Origin: Gimesia chilikensis
Lineage (GTDB): Bacteria > Planctomycetota > Planctomycetia > Planctomycetales > Planctomycetaceae
NCBI RefSeq assembly: GCF_007744075.1
Contig: NZ_CP036266.1
Span: 4,945,748-5,009,747, forward strand
DNA: 64,000 bases
Reading direction: 5' to 3'
Shown here: piece by piece, positions 26,901 to 35,355 of the stretch
Position numbering within the stretch: the first letter of the stretch is position 1
Layout: each line of letters begins with the position of its first letter
Position numbers and translations under genes: made by a program
The notes under the pieces: model-generated
The model's database searches: none
Told to the model about the DNA's origin: nothing
Seen by the model: only the letters and a program-made list of their open reading frames with translations

Positions 26901-27329
26901 ATCGATGCGGAAAGTCAGCAGGCTGGATTCCTGTTAATCAATGAGCAGAATCCGACCGATTTGAAAATCACGCTGGACCCCTGGGCCGAAATCACGGGGC
27001 GACTGGTCGACGAAGCTGGCAATCCCAAAGCCGGGGTGAAGCTCTCTAACGTTTATCACGCCATCAGCAAAGACCCCAGTGTTGCCTTACTGCCTCCCGA
27101 TCCGGAGCAGAAATCGGGCGGTACCGTCAGCTATCTGACCGACGAAAATGGACGGTTTCAGATCCGGGGGATGATTCCCGGGGCGAAGTACCGCGTCGCA
27201 GCTCAGGAAATCCGTAAGAATCCCATCTACATTGAACTGGGCGATTTCCTCAGGGGAAAACCGCTCCAGCCTGGTGAGGTGCGAGACCTGGGCGACATCA
27301 TTTTCAAACGGCCGACCGAAAGTAATTAA
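23979..27329 (+). CDS. BlaR1-like M56 metallopeptidase with Ig-like tail (module 2)
   Basis: The product has 1116 residues. Membrane helices lie near 8-28, 43-60 and 158-178, and another near 368-385. The zinc motif is HELAH at 256-260, followed by the QLADDICDDYV stretch that supplies the third ligand. After a Gln/Ser-rich linker (about 390-425), the rest is a chain of carboxypeptidase-regulatory/Ig-like modules, for example LRGNVVSPTGQPVPHASI, LTGTVVDIEGQPVAGARL and ITGRLVDEAGNPKAGVKL. There is no penicillin-binding domain. The tail is inferred to be the outside sensor. The expected role is to inactivate the repressor at 23578 when a signal is sensed. Confidence 0.85.
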   Translation: MIETTVAYFAVLVLLQSTLLIMTGCLAMRFCGRQKPVVQSVILRVTLLAILVCPLVSLAAHHLGANSYALLPAWDMNAVAVTDSIPAPETSNPLPTEAGNSEGLPAAHAPLEAMPRPQDPVVTMNIPEASNVSPIAADNATLSTVVLDNQPTGFSLQSLIGWSVTLTWLSGVIFMLTKLLRAYRGITRVVRNSQPAEAPLQNLCRETAERLGQHPPEVLISPVVHAPCLTGIRKPLILLPAQNDLSDSVQRDIFLHELAHLARRDCLYFMLARLATAVLFFQPLVWWLSRRMEQLADDICDDYVIHYGSGRKHYANTLVDFAERLPAPALTTEVGLAMVSQRSALSRRVLRILDTSRVLTLRLPVKWGALILLLGVSATTSAALLVTTPAEESAPQQDAPAQSDENQGTAVKPNSSEQKQESENTGLHLRGNVVSPTGQPVPHASIGYASTGWDQRQRTRLVTTDARGNFEITIPASDPRYAALHNDSMLVALADGYGPAVGSVMQFDLSGEMRKSLLKKIANSHIPLEFLEQSRKRIQNAKPTFQLVADDVPLTGTVVDIEGQPVAGARLQVTQLRATETGSLDAWEAAAQKPGADYYEIGLLLTKAIGNHVGGATLEYIPAVVTDQNGRFTIKGLGRERLVRLLISGPGIATSYVEARTRTGNIIELPLQARSPSSETIVYHPSEFTHVAGPSLPVTGVIRDAKTHQPLPGVKLQSYHLAGHRVSGWSEGLVQAVTDDQGRYRLEGLPIGKNEVICLSARDQPYLLYKFSTELKAGSPAPQQDVELVRGVWANGRTYDQVSGEPVRGGRLVYAPLKGNPFAKSIQKSYALLTSHYRLQKDGTYRMPVLPGPGVIGVMADDHMLYQRGKGAEKLIDQDKQIKAINTTPFWIIATNYHVLAEVNPARDAESVQVDLAFDPGQTLRINVVKQDGAASQSGNYVGLMEEFPSWNGFEQGQLEIRGYRPDRPRRVQVIDAESQQAGFLLINEQNPTDLKITLDPWAEITGRLVDEAGNPKAGVKLSNVYHAISKDPSVALLPPDPEQKSGGTVSYLTDENGRFQIRGMIPGAKYRVAAQEIRKNPIYIELGDFLRGKPLQPGEVRDLGDIIFKRPTESN

Positions 27330-27403
27330 CACGGTCTCTCCTCACTCCCACTCCGCTGTCTAGCGGCGAGCGTTCCTGAAGGCATGTTTTTTTCAACGTC
27401 GTC

Positions 27404-27456
27404 TTGACACCTGGGACACAATGTCCTACCCTTGCCTGCGACATAACGTCCCAGGT
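27404..27456 (+). promoter_or_regulatory. Promoter with double operator (BlaI/M56 module 3)
   Basis: TTGACA (27404-27409) and TACCCT (27427-27432) are 17 bp apart. Site 1, GGGACACAATGTCCT (27413-27427), fills the spacer, with GGACA/TGTCC arms. Site 2, GCGACATAACGTCCC (27438-27452), matches it at 11 of 15 positions, 25 bp downstream. ACCTGGGAC (27409-27417) and GTCCCAGGT (27448-27456) also form a perfect 9-bp outer inverted repeat, so the whole 48-bp block has dyad symmetry. Two cooperating repressor dimers are inferred. Confidence 0.7.
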
Positions 27457-27478
27457 CTGAAAAAAGGAAGCATTGACC

Positions 27479-27874
27479 ATGGTCAAGACGCCCCGTGATG
27501 TGACGGAAGCGGAACTGAGTGTACTGCAGGTCCTCTGGCAACAGGGGCCGGCGACGATTCGCGCCATTACCGAACAACTCGAACCCGAACGGGTTGACGC
27601 GTATTACTCCACCGTCAAAAAACTGCTCGAACGCCTGGAAACAAAGGGTTTCGTCAAACGGGAACCGGCGGGCATCGCTTTTGTGTATGAAGCCTGTATC
27701 GCGCGCGATGAACTGGTGGGGCGACGCCTGCAGGAGGTGGCGGAGACGTTGTGCGAAGGTTCGCTGACGCCGCTGCTCACACAACTGGCACAACACACGG
27801 ATCTGAACCGGAAGCAGCAGAAAGTGCTGATGGATCTCATCGACGAACTTGCCCAAAAGAATTCAAAACCATAA
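27479..27874 (+). CDS. BlaI/MecI/CopY-family repressor (module 3)
   Basis: The product has 131 residues from the ATG at 27479, with AAGGAAG about 9 bp upstream; an in-frame TTG at 27473 sits closer to the ribosome site and is less likely. The winged helix reads VTEAELSVLQVLWQQGPATIRAI, recognition stretch AYYSTVKKLLERLE and wing GFVKREPAGIAFVYE. The C-terminal helices carry the dimer interface. The stop codon overlaps the ribosome-binding site of the following M56 gene, so translation of the two is coupled. Confidence 0.9.
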   Translation: MVKTPRDVTEAELSVLQVLWQQGPATIRAITEQLEPERVDAYYSTVKKLLERLETKGFVKREPAGIAFVYEACIARDELVGRRLQEVAETLCEGSLTPLLTQLAQHTDLNRKQQKVLMDLIDELAQKNSKP

Positions 27875-27884
27875 GGAGATGGTC

Positions 27885-30866
27885 ATGGATCTGCTCTGGA
27901 AACTGCTGATCAGTAACGCAGCGATCGCCGGCGGACTGTTTGTTATCGTGCTGTTGATCCGCCGATGGATCAAAAACCCGGCACTGCTGCACATGCTGTT
28001 GCTACTTGTGCTGATCAAACTGATCACCCCGGCGGTCTGGCAGCCGCAGATCGCCTTACTTTCACACGGCCCCGGTTCGGTCGTCTCCCCGGTCGAAAAA
28101 GCCCCGGTGACAGATGGCACTGGTCTGCTTGCTGAAAACGAGTCCAACACCAACACAAAACTGAATGCTTTCAATTCTCTGCGAAAGCGAATGCAAGAGA
28201 CCAGCAAAGGCTCGTCTCCTGCTACGACTACTGAAACTGTATCCAATACCTCAACTGCTGAGACTTCAATAGAGATCCCAGTCAGCACGCCAGCCTGGTA
28301 TCTGAGACTGGCTGCCGCTTTCACAGCCCGCGGATGGACCTGGGCAACATCGCTGTTTCTGATCTGGGCTCTCGGGACAGTGATCTGCTGCTTCATTGCA
28401 GCGTTGCGTATCTTTCGTTTCCAACGACTGCTGAAGCTCGCACGGCCTGCTTCAGCAGCACTGCAGCATCGGGCCGGGGTACTGGGCACGCACATCGGTC
28501 TCAAGTCGGCCCCACAGGTTGTGTTGCTTCCGGGAGCGATCTCTCCCCTGCTCTGGGCGTTCTGCTGCAGAGCACAGATTATCCTGCCGGAACGACTGCT
28601 TGCAGAACTGAATGAAGCAGAACGAGACACACTGCTGCTGCATGAGCTGGCACATTACCGCCGCGGTGATCACTGGGTGCGATTGATTGAACTTGTCACC
28701 ACGGCGCTGTACTGGTGGTATCCCGTCGTGTGGTGGGTACGGAGAGAAATCCGTCTGACCGAAGAGGCGTGTTGTGATGCCTGGGTCATCCAGACAGAGC
28801 CCGACAAACGGCGGGCGTATGCAGAGGTGCTCGTCAAAGCGACCGGCTTCGTTTCCCAGACGCAACGTATTCCCGTCGCCACCGGCATGGGATCAGCGTG
28901 GATTCTGGAGCAGCGTCTGACGTCGATTATGTGTGACACATTGCAGCATCAGATTTCGCGGCGGGGAAAATTCCTGCTGGCTACAATCGCTCTGCTGTTA
29001 TTATCGCTGGCTCCCCTGCCCGGCACTTCGCAGGCGGAGACCAAGGTAGCAGAGAAACCAGACCAGTTGCCGAGTGTAGAAGAAATTCTGAATGGTTACC
29101 GGGACAACATCCAGTGTCTGTTACCGTTGGAGATGACGTACCGGATCACTGCGCAGGAGAACATGAACTGCATCACGCGGGACCGACTGAACCTGCAAGT
29201 ACTCAGGGATATTCAGAAAGCCGACCGAAGTGAAATCATGATCGATGGAAAGATCATGAGCGAGGAACAACTCCAGTTGACGGTTGCGCACTCATTCACT
29301 CAACAGGAGATGTTTCTGGAGAGTCAATTGACCCCGGAAGCGGTCCGGAAACGGTTGGGCGAAACAGTGCTAGATCAACGTTATTTCTGGACTGACGGTC
29401 GGGCCTTTCATCAACGACGGCCTTATCAGTTACGACAGAAGAATACCACTCTCGAGCAGAGACCGGTCTGGCCGGCGGAGAATTTGAATCAGCATTATAA
29501 CGAGATCGAGCTGATCTCGTGGTCCGATCAGAACCAGCCTCCCCTGCGGCGGTGGTATGGCAAAAAGAGAAATCATCAATTACCGCAAGGTGAAATCGGC
29601 AATGAACTGAAGCAGATCCCCAACTTGAAGACGTCTGCGCCGCTGGGGCTCCAAGAGTATCAGTGGGCAGAAGAGTTGCCTGAATACAGTCTGGATGCCT
29701 GCCTGACAAAGCCGCCACACCGGTACCGGGTTGTGGGACGGGAAAAACGGGATGGCAGACCGTTGATTCTCGTGGAGTACCTGAACGAACCACATGCGCA
29801 GAGCCCGGAGAAACGCTGGCGAATGCGCGCCTGGATCGATCCCGCACAGGGTTTTCTCCCCTTACGGATCGAATGGGGGTATGTTGACCAGGAAAACCAG
29901 CTCGCCAGGGGTTTGAGCCAGCATGCAGAGGTGCTGCAGGTTAAACAGGTTGACGGCTGTTATTATCCGACACGCATCCGGTTTCAGGAATACACGACCG
30001 GCACTCCGAAAAAACAGGAGCAATCCTCCCAGACGAACGAGATCAAGATATTCACAAAGAACCTGAAGGACTTTCCAGCCCCCCCCACTGTCCCTGGGCG
30101 GAGTACCACTTGGGAGGTACTCGACATCCATCCGCATCAGCAAATCACCCCTGAGGCACTGGCACTGCAGTTTCCAGAGGGGACCGTGTATGAGAACAGG
30201 ATCGACGGCCGGACATACATCATCGGAAACGAACAGCCGCTGCCCGAGCCACCGGAGCCCCCCGAAATGGTGCACCTTTTCACGCAGGCTCCTCCACTGC
30301 AGGTGGCAGAATGGATGGACGGGAACCAGCGTAATCTCAAAGATTTTCGCGGCAAAGTGGTTGTCCTGCTCTTTCTCGACGATACTTTTTTGAAATTTGA
30401 TTTTGCAAAGTTGCCTCCCGAAATGGAGCAATACTTCGTGGAAGCCCAAAAAATGCTGCTCAGGCTGCATCAGAAGTACGCGAATAAAGAGATCGTCTTC
30501 CTGGAAATCTATCCGCCGGACTCATCTAAAGCAAAAATTCGTGAGTTCCACCAGTATCTCGGATTTGAAACACTGGCTGCGATTGACCAGCGGCAGGGAG
30601 AGGGCGGTGCCACCAACATGAAGTACCATGGCGCGCAGGTTGCCCCAACCTGTTTTATGTTGAGTCGTAAAGGGCGCATCGTCTTCAGCCCTGAAATTAT
30701 TGACTCGATAATGATGGAGGAACATTTTCAACATGCCGCCCGGAAACTTTCAATTTCCCTGGATGAACTGGAAAAACTCCCTAAAGACGAAGCCACCCGG
30801 CAAAGTCTGAGGGTCATGGAATATATGATTCGTGAGCAGATCGACAAAGTACTCGCAATTCAATAA
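27885..30866 (+). CDS. M56 metallopeptidase with C-terminal redoxin-fold domain (module 3)
   Basis: The product has 993 residues. AAGGAG at 27873-27878 fixes the ATG at 27885. Helices lie near 9-26, 35-52 and 152-175. The zinc motif HELAH is at 253-257, followed by RLTEEACCDAWVI. A further helix is near 360-380. Residues about 395-760 form a mainly beta region resembling lipoprotein-carrier (LolA-like) sequences. The last 190 residues look like a peroxiredoxin/TlpA fold (PPLQVAEWMDG, LKDFRGKVVVLLFLDD, then VAPTCFMLSRKGRIVF). The usual CxxC or peroxidatic Cys after VVVLLF is replaced by DDTF, so it is probably a non-catalytic binding domain. The sensing tail therefore differs from modules 1 and 2. 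Confidence 0.8.
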   Translation: MDLLWKLLISNAAIAGGLFVIVLLIRRWIKNPALLHMLLLLVLIKLITPAVWQPQIALLSHGPGSVVSPVEKAPVTDGTGLLAENESNTNTKLNAFNSLRKRMQETSKGSSPATTTETVSNTSTAETSIEIPVSTPAWYLRLAAAFTARGWTWATSLFLIWALGTVICCFIAALRIFRFQRLLKLARPASAALQHRAGVLGTHIGLKSAPQVVLLPGAISPLLWAFCCRAQIILPERLLAELNEAERDTLLLHELAHYRRGDHWVRLIELVTTALYWWYPVVWWVRREIRLTEEACCDAWVIQTEPDKRRAYAEVLVKATGFVSQTQRIPVATGMGSAWILEQRLTSIMCDTLQHQISRRGKFLLATIALLLLSLAPLPGTSQAETKVAEKPDQLPSVEEILNGYRDNIQCLLPLEMTYRITAQENMNCITRDRLNLQVLRDIQKADRSEIMIDGKIMSEEQLQLTVAHSFTQQEMFLESQLTPEAVRKRLGETVLDQRYFWTDGRAFHQRRPYQLRQKNTTLEQRPVWPAENLNQHYNEIELISWSDQNQPPLRRWYGKKRNHQLPQGEIGNELKQIPNLKTSAPLGLQEYQWAEELPEYSLDACLTKPPHRYRVVGREKRDGRPLILVEYLNEPHAQSPEKRWRMRAWIDPAQGFLPLRIEWGYVDQENQLARGLSQHAEVLQVKQVDGCYYPTRIRFQEYTTGTPKKQEQSSQTNEIKIFTKNLKDFPAPPTVPGRSTTWEVLDIHPHQQITPEALALQFPEGTVYENRIDGRTYIIGNEQPLPEPPEPPEMVHLFTQAPPLQVAEWMDGNQRNLKDFRGKVVVLLFLDDTFLKFDFAKLPPEMEQYFVEAQKMLLRLHQKYANKEIVFLEIYPPDSSKAKIREFHQYLGFETLAAIDQRQGEGGATNMKYHGAQVAPTCFMLSRKGRIVFSPEIIDSIMMEEHFQHAARKLSISLDELEKLPKDEATRQSLRVMEYMIREQIDKVLAIQ

Positions 30867-30892
30867 TTATCTGACTGCAGGAGCTACTGTGA

Positions 30893-31831
30893 TCAGCGTT
30901 TGAGTTTCTGCCGCACCAGTTTCGACTGTTCGTCATTCAGAATTTCCCAGCAGGCCAGGCCGTTGCCTACGAGGTCGAATTCGTCGAATTGCCAGACGAT
31001 TTTGCGGTTCTCGTCGAGTTCCAGGATCTGTGGATTCTCGGGGCCGGCGTGGCAGTTGCCGATGACCAGATTGCCGTTGTCGAGTTCCTGCAGACAGGTG
31101 GTCCATTGGAGGGACACATCCGTGCCCGGCACACGTTCTTTGACTTCCCAGATGGTCCGTTTGTCGGGGGTGACTTCGCGGACGCTGCGACCGCTGCCCG
31201 AGGCGATGAGCGTATTGCCGTTCTTAAGACGCAGAGCGCCGTAGACGCGGGTGCCGATTGGATATTCCCAGACGATGTTTCCGTCGCGGTCATATTCAAG
31301 CACGACGCCCGGTTGTTCTGAACAGACCAGGTAGGTTCCCGCGGGGGTGACTCGCATCAGCCTGGTGGATTGAGTGCCCCCTTTCTTCAAGGGGAACTGG
31401 TGCACGAGCTTGCCATCACGATCGACTTCGATAATCCGTCCGACTCCACTTTCAACAATTACCGTATTGCCGTTGGGCAGGCGTTTGAAGGCGTGCACAT
31501 CAACTCGCTTCCCGGCGTTGCCGTTACTGCTGGCCGAATCGTATTCCCAGACAATCTCTTTATTGAGATTGATCTCTTTGAGCCCGGTCCAGCTGTCGTG
31601 AAACAGGATGTTGCCGTTGGGCAGCAGCTGCACATCGTGATGACCGGCGTGCCCCTTGGCAGGTCCCTCGGTTTTGTACGACCAGAGGACTTTACCTTTT
31701 GCATCACAGATCGCGAGAAGATCTTTCTGATAGGAAGCGCTCACCAGAACCAGTCGTTCCGCGGAAGCGACTGTGGTGACCAGGAGAGCGATTACAATTG
31801 TGAAGAACTGCGTGGCGCGTGGCATGTTCAT
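30893..31831 (-). CDS. Exported PQQ-like beta-propeller protein
   Basis: The product has 312 residues with a signal peptide (9-24, VASA-E). The rest is a run of about seven blades with the recurring pattern G.V.WEY and LPNGN.L: DVQLLPNGNILFHD, FKRLPNGNTVIVES, ALRLKNGNTLIAS, LQELDNGNLVIGN. This gives a single propeller of the PQQ-binding/arylsulfotransferase-like type. No catalytic residues of a known enzyme are recognisable; such proteins in planctomycetes are often binding proteins. It is tail to tail with the module 3 M56 gene (26 bp between stops). Confidence 0.75.
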   Translation of the reverse strand: MNMPRATQFFTIVIALLVTTVASAERLVLVSASYQKDLLAICDAKGKVLWSYKTEGPAKGHAGHHDVQLLPNGNILFHDSWTGLKEINLNKEIVWEYDSASSNGNAGKRVDVHAFKRLPNGNTVIVESGVGRIIEVDRDGKLVHQFPLKKGGTQSTRLMRVTPAGTYLVCSEQPGVVLEYDRDGNIVWEYPIGTRVYGALRLKNGNTLIASGSGRSVREVTPDKRTIWEVKERVPGTDVSLQWTTCLQELDNGNLVIGNCHAGPENPQILELDENRKIVWQFDEFDLVGNGLACWEILNDEQSKLVRQKLKR

Positions 31832-32132
31832 GGTAATCCAGTTTGAAAAGCAGTAATGAAATGTTGATCGGACTCATCCACAAGAGATTCAAAATCTGTT
31901 TCATAATAACAGTGTACGGAGACAGGCGAAACTCACAAACCAGGGCGTCCCCGTTTCCATTTCTCTCCGGATATCGAGAAAAGATTAGAAGCAGGTTGAC
32001 TTATGTGCGCTTGCCTAACTAAGGTGAACAGAACAAAAGACTGAACTCCGTTCATTTGGACTGCAGCTCGTGCCTGCGCACGCATCATCGATTTGACTCA
32101 TTTTTCTCTCACCCCGCTGGATTATTTTACTG
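31832..32132. other. Intergenic region between divergent genes
   Basis: This 301-bp gap separates the start codons of the divergent genes at 31831 and 32133. A weak candidate promoter toward the right is TTGACT (31997-32002) with TAAGGT at 18-bp spacing. No repeat, RNA or small gene is recognisable. Confidence 0.4.
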
Positions 32133-33218
32133 ATGACGACACCTGTTCTCTCTCTTTCTGTACGCTCCCTTTTGCTGATGCTGTTTGTGTTCAGCGGTTC
32201 GATTACCGTGAATGCACAATCCGAGCAGAGACCCGACCCTTTCGACCGGGAAGTCCCTCTGGAATTACGCGGCGTAACCCAGGCACTGCAACAGAACAAT
32301 TTCGATCAGGCTCTTGAGCTACTGGCTGACTTACGCAAGGATGCCCTGAAAACGCGAAACCGCCGGCTGCAAGCCGAGATCGTCACTTCCATGAAAGAAG
32401 TGAATCGACTGAAACGAGAGTTCATCAAAGTAAAAAACGAGTATGAAAGCCTGCTGAAGTCACAAGATCCAGCAGCTGCTCGAGTAATCGGTAATTTTTA
32501 TTGTCTGGAAAAATGTGACTGGAAAGCCGGCCTGAAGCTATTGTTAAAATCCGATTCTCCCGCACTGCGAAAGACCGCTGCATTCGATCTGCAACTACCT
32601 GCCACTCCCGAGAGTCAGGTTCGATTAGCTGATGCCTGGTGGCAAGTGGCCGAAGAGGAAAAAGGTCAGGTCAGGAAAGCGTACCTGCTGAGGGGACGAT
32701 ACTGGTACCTCCAGGCTCGTCCTCACATCCCCGCTGCAGAACGTGTCGACCGGGATAAAAAGCTGGCGTTAATTCCTCTGGAAGCCGATCAAATCGTGAT
32801 CTGGAATCAGCATAACGCACATTATTCAGACAGGGGAACCGAAGCCTGCGTCGTCACACTGCTTTTACAGGGAAAACCTGTCTGGCGCAAAGCAATACGC
32901 ATCCCATGGGAAAAAGATTCACCGGCCTTTCAGACTTTGAATCCACCTGGAGTTCGTTTCGATCAGATTCGTGTTGATGTCACACAATATCGTGGCAATG
33001 GTGGCGGGCTGGGAGAAATTGAAGTCTTTGATAACAAAATCAATGTCGCCAGAAACTGTTCCGTAGTGGCCAGTGAATACTGGGAACAAAACCCGAAACA
33101 TCACCCAACCAACCTGACGAACGGAGATAATTCGGGAGCGACAGGATTCTGGCTGCTCAACAATCAAAAAACAGGTTGGGCACTGGTGGATCTGATCAAC
33201 TACCTGCCTTTTCAGTAA
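32133..33218 (+). CDS. Exported hypothetical protein with discoidin-like C-terminus
   Basis: The product has 361 residues. A signal peptide spans 10-27 (VNA-Q). Residues 40-115 are helical with TPR-like spacing (ALQQNNFDQALELLADL, coiled coil around 75-110). A middle part, FYCLEKCDWKAGLKLLLKSD to AYLLRGRYWYLQARP, resembles a recurrent planctomycete sequence in which a damage-like scoring domain precedes a carbohydrate-binding module. The C-terminal 130 residues (GVRFDQIRVDVTQYRGNGGGLGEIEVF) look like a discoidin/F5/8-type-C-like beta sandwich. It is probably a secreted or periplasmic binding protein; no catalysis is evident. Confidence 0.6.
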   Translation: MTTPVLSLSVRSLLLMLFVFSGSITVNAQSEQRPDPFDREVPLELRGVTQALQQNNFDQALELLADLRKDALKTRNRRLQAEIVTSMKEVNRLKREFIKVKNEYESLLKSQDPAAARVIGNFYCLEKCDWKAGLKLLLKSDSPALRKTAAFDLQLPATPESQVRLADAWWQVAEEEKGQVRKAYLLRGRYWYLQARPHIPAAERVDRDKKLALIPLEADQIVIWNQHNAHYSDRGTEACVVTLLLQGKPVWRKAIRIPWEKDSPAFQTLNPPGVRFDQIRVDVTQYRGNGGGLGEIEVFDNKINVARNCSVVASEYWEQNPKHHPTNLTNGDNSGATGFWLLNNQKTGWALVDLINYLPFQ

Positions 33219-33361
33219 GCCATGACAAAGGGAGAAGTACCAGAACAATTTTTTATTTTGTGAACTAAAGTAGACAAATCCCCAAATGATGACGGTTTAT
33301 CTATGACGGCTGATTCGCATTTTTCCTCTTAGAATACCGGTGTTTCACCGAAGGAGCTGAG

Positions 33362-34690
33362 ATGATCGTTCGCTGCACACTGCCACTGGTTGTCCTGATA
33401 TTGACTGTTTCTGCAGGTCACTTCTGCAAAGCGGAGGACATATTCGAAAAACCGGTGCGTCTTAAGGCGGATGGTAAATTCATCGACACGGGGAAAAACT
33501 GGGGGCACAGCAGTCCCTGTATTGAAGACCTGGACGGGGACGGACTGGATGATCTGATCCTGGGGGACTTCGGGGGGCATTTTCAATTCTATAAAAATGT
33601 GGGAAGTGATACAAAACCGGTCTTTCAGGACAGCGGCAAGATAAAAGCGGGGGGCAAAACTGCTAAAGTGAATATCTACTGCTGCGTCGGTGCGCAACCG
33701 CGTTTTGTCGATCTGAACGGCGACGGCATCCGGGACTTCATCAGCAGTTCGTACGATCCTGGTTATTGCTATTATTTTCGCGGACTGCCGGATCACAAGT
33801 TTGCCGACCCGATTGAGTTGAAAGATAAAACCGGTGTGCCGGTAAGAAATTTCGTCAAGCCGAAACAGAATTATCAGTCGTTTGGCAGTTTTTACATGCC
33901 CGTCGACTGGGACGCTGACGGTGATTTTGATTTATTGATCGGCTGTTTCGACGGACATCTGAAGTTACGGATAAATGAGGGTACTGCGAAAGAGTATGTC
34001 TTTGCTGCGGAGAATCAGACGGTCAAAGCGGGTGGCAAACCACTGGAGGTGGAAAAGCATTGTTGCCCTGTTGTAGCAGACTGGGACCAGGATGGCCTGT
34101 GGGACTTGCTGGCGGGCTGCGATAAAGGTGGGGTGACCTGGTTCCAGAACGTAGGGACTAAAACAAAGCCCGTATTTGCAGAGGGGAAAGCGCTCGTCGA
34201 TAACAGTCAGCAAAATGGTTACGATCAGATGATCGCCTGGGAAGAGGAAGACCTTGTCCCTGCAATTCGTTCCCAGATTGACGTCGTCGATTATAACCAG
34301 GACGGGAAACTGGACCTGCTGCTGGGTGACTTCCGTACGACGTTTGATTTTCGCAAGGACCTGACCGCCCAGAATAAACAGCAGGTCGAAGAGTTGCAGG
34401 CGCAGTTCAAGGCAGCCAATGAGCCATTCGTCTCGAAATTGAAAGCACTGCAGGACGATATCAGAAAACGCTACCCGGGCGAGGGGGTCTACAGCGACAA
34501 AGCGGATGAAGAGTGGTCCAAGGCTTACAAAGCCCTGAGAGAGGGGCCGGAAGCGAAAAAGATGGAAGCATTCGAAGCCGAATATGTGAGTCAGATGCGT
34601 CCATTCCTGGCCAGTACGCACGGAAAAAGAAACCGCAGCCATGATCTGGCTCAGCCGCACGGTTATGTCTGGCTGTTCTTGAGGAAATGA
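33362..34690 (+). CDS. Exported FG-GAP/VCBS calcium-repeat protein
   Basis: The product has 442 residues with a signal peptide (8-24). Five FG-GAP-like blades carry calcium loops: DLDGDGLDDLILGDF, DLNGDGIRDFI, DWDADGDFDLLIGCF, DWDQDGLWDLLAGC and DYNQDGKLDLLLGDF. Together they form a propeller of the integrin-alpha/VCBS kind. A basic/acidic helical insert (about 345-415) follows the last blade. AAGGAG precedes the ATG. The stop overlaps the next gene's start (ATGA at 34687-34690), so the two are translationally coupled. It is probably a secreted or surface calcium-dependent binding protein. Confidence 0.8.
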   Translation: MIVRCTLPLVVLILTVSAGHFCKAEDIFEKPVRLKADGKFIDTGKNWGHSSPCIEDLDGDGLDDLILGDFGGHFQFYKNVGSDTKPVFQDSGKIKAGGKTAKVNIYCCVGAQPRFVDLNGDGIRDFISSSYDPGYCYYFRGLPDHKFADPIELKDKTGVPVRNFVKPKQNYQSFGSFYMPVDWDADGDFDLLIGCFDGHLKLRINEGTAKEYVFAAENQTVKAGGKPLEVEKHCCPVVADWDQDGLWDLLAGCDKGGVTWFQNVGTKTKPVFAEGKALVDNSQQNGYDQMIAWEEEDLVPAIRSQIDVVDYNQDGKLDLLLGDFRTTFDFRKDLTAQNKQQVEELQAQFKAANEPFVSKLKALQDDIRKRYPGEGVYSDKADEEWSKAYKALREGPEAKKMEAFEAEYVSQMRPFLASTHGKRNRSHDLAQPHGYVWLFLRK

Positions 34691-35340
34691 TGCGCGAACG
34701 AATTCGGAATACTGTCACCATGAGTCACAACCTAAGTTTCCGCTGCCTGGTCTGCTCCGTCGGGCTGTTTGCTGGCTGTGCTGAGCCGTCCTCAGAAAAA
34801 CAGGTAGCGGAGCAACAGGCTCCAGAAACAAACGCTGCTGCCCCTGATCACCAGAGAGCCCCCGGTCATACATCGGAGCATCCAGACTCCGAGCAGGCAA
34901 AACACACCGAGCGCAGCGAGGGGGAACAGGTTTCAGTTATACTGTCGGTGCCAGAGCAACCTGTCCAGCCGGGGATGCAGTTTCCCCTGACGGTGAAATT
35001 TAAAATTGCCCCCTTGTGGGAGATCCGCACGATCGATGCCCAGCCGGAAAAACTCGCCACACAACTTGAGTTGAAGCTTCCGGATGGATTTCAGGCGCAG
35101 GGAGACTGGCAGGTTCCTCCTACAGGCAGATCGATGTCATTCGACAGTCACCCGGTATATTCGGGAGAGGCGGTGTTTCAACGGACCATTGAGGTTGGTA
35201 AGGAGGTCCCCGCCGGGCCCCGTTCTGTGACCTGCCAGATACACTACCAGGCCTGTGATGAGCAGCGTTGCCTGAGCCCCGTACAGAAAGACCTTAAGGT
35301 GACCGTACAAGTCAAGCCTGCGCAGTCAGCGGGAAATTGA
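34687..35340 (+). CDS. Lipoprotein with DsbD N-terminal (thiol-disulfide interchange) domain
   Basis: The product has 217 residues. The lipobox GLFAGC is preceded by the hydrophobic stretch LVCSVGLFAG, and a charged linker runs to about 78. The rest matches the DsbD-alpha (pfam11412) domain: PGMQFPLTVKFKIAPLWEIRTI, LPDGFQAQGDW and the two cysteines in YQACDEQRCLSP near the C-terminus, which carry electrons in DsbD. No transmembrane reductase domain follows, so it is a stand-alone periplasmic relay or binding module. Its start overlaps the FG-GAP gene, implying co-translation; an internal ATG at 34720 is an alternative start. Confidence 0.72.
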   Translation: MMRERIRNTVTMSHNLSFRCLVCSVGLFAGCAEPSSEKQVAEQQAPETNAAAPDHQRAPGHTSEHPDSEQAKHTERSEGEQVSVILSVPEQPVQPGMQFPLTVKFKIAPLWEIRTIDAQPEKLATQLELKLPDGFQAQGDWQVPPTGRSMSFDSHPVYSGEAVFQRTIEVGKEVPAGPRSVTCQIHYQACDEQRCLSPVQKDLKVTVQVKPAQSAGN

Positions 35341-35355
35341 AGTTCGACTTTTCGC

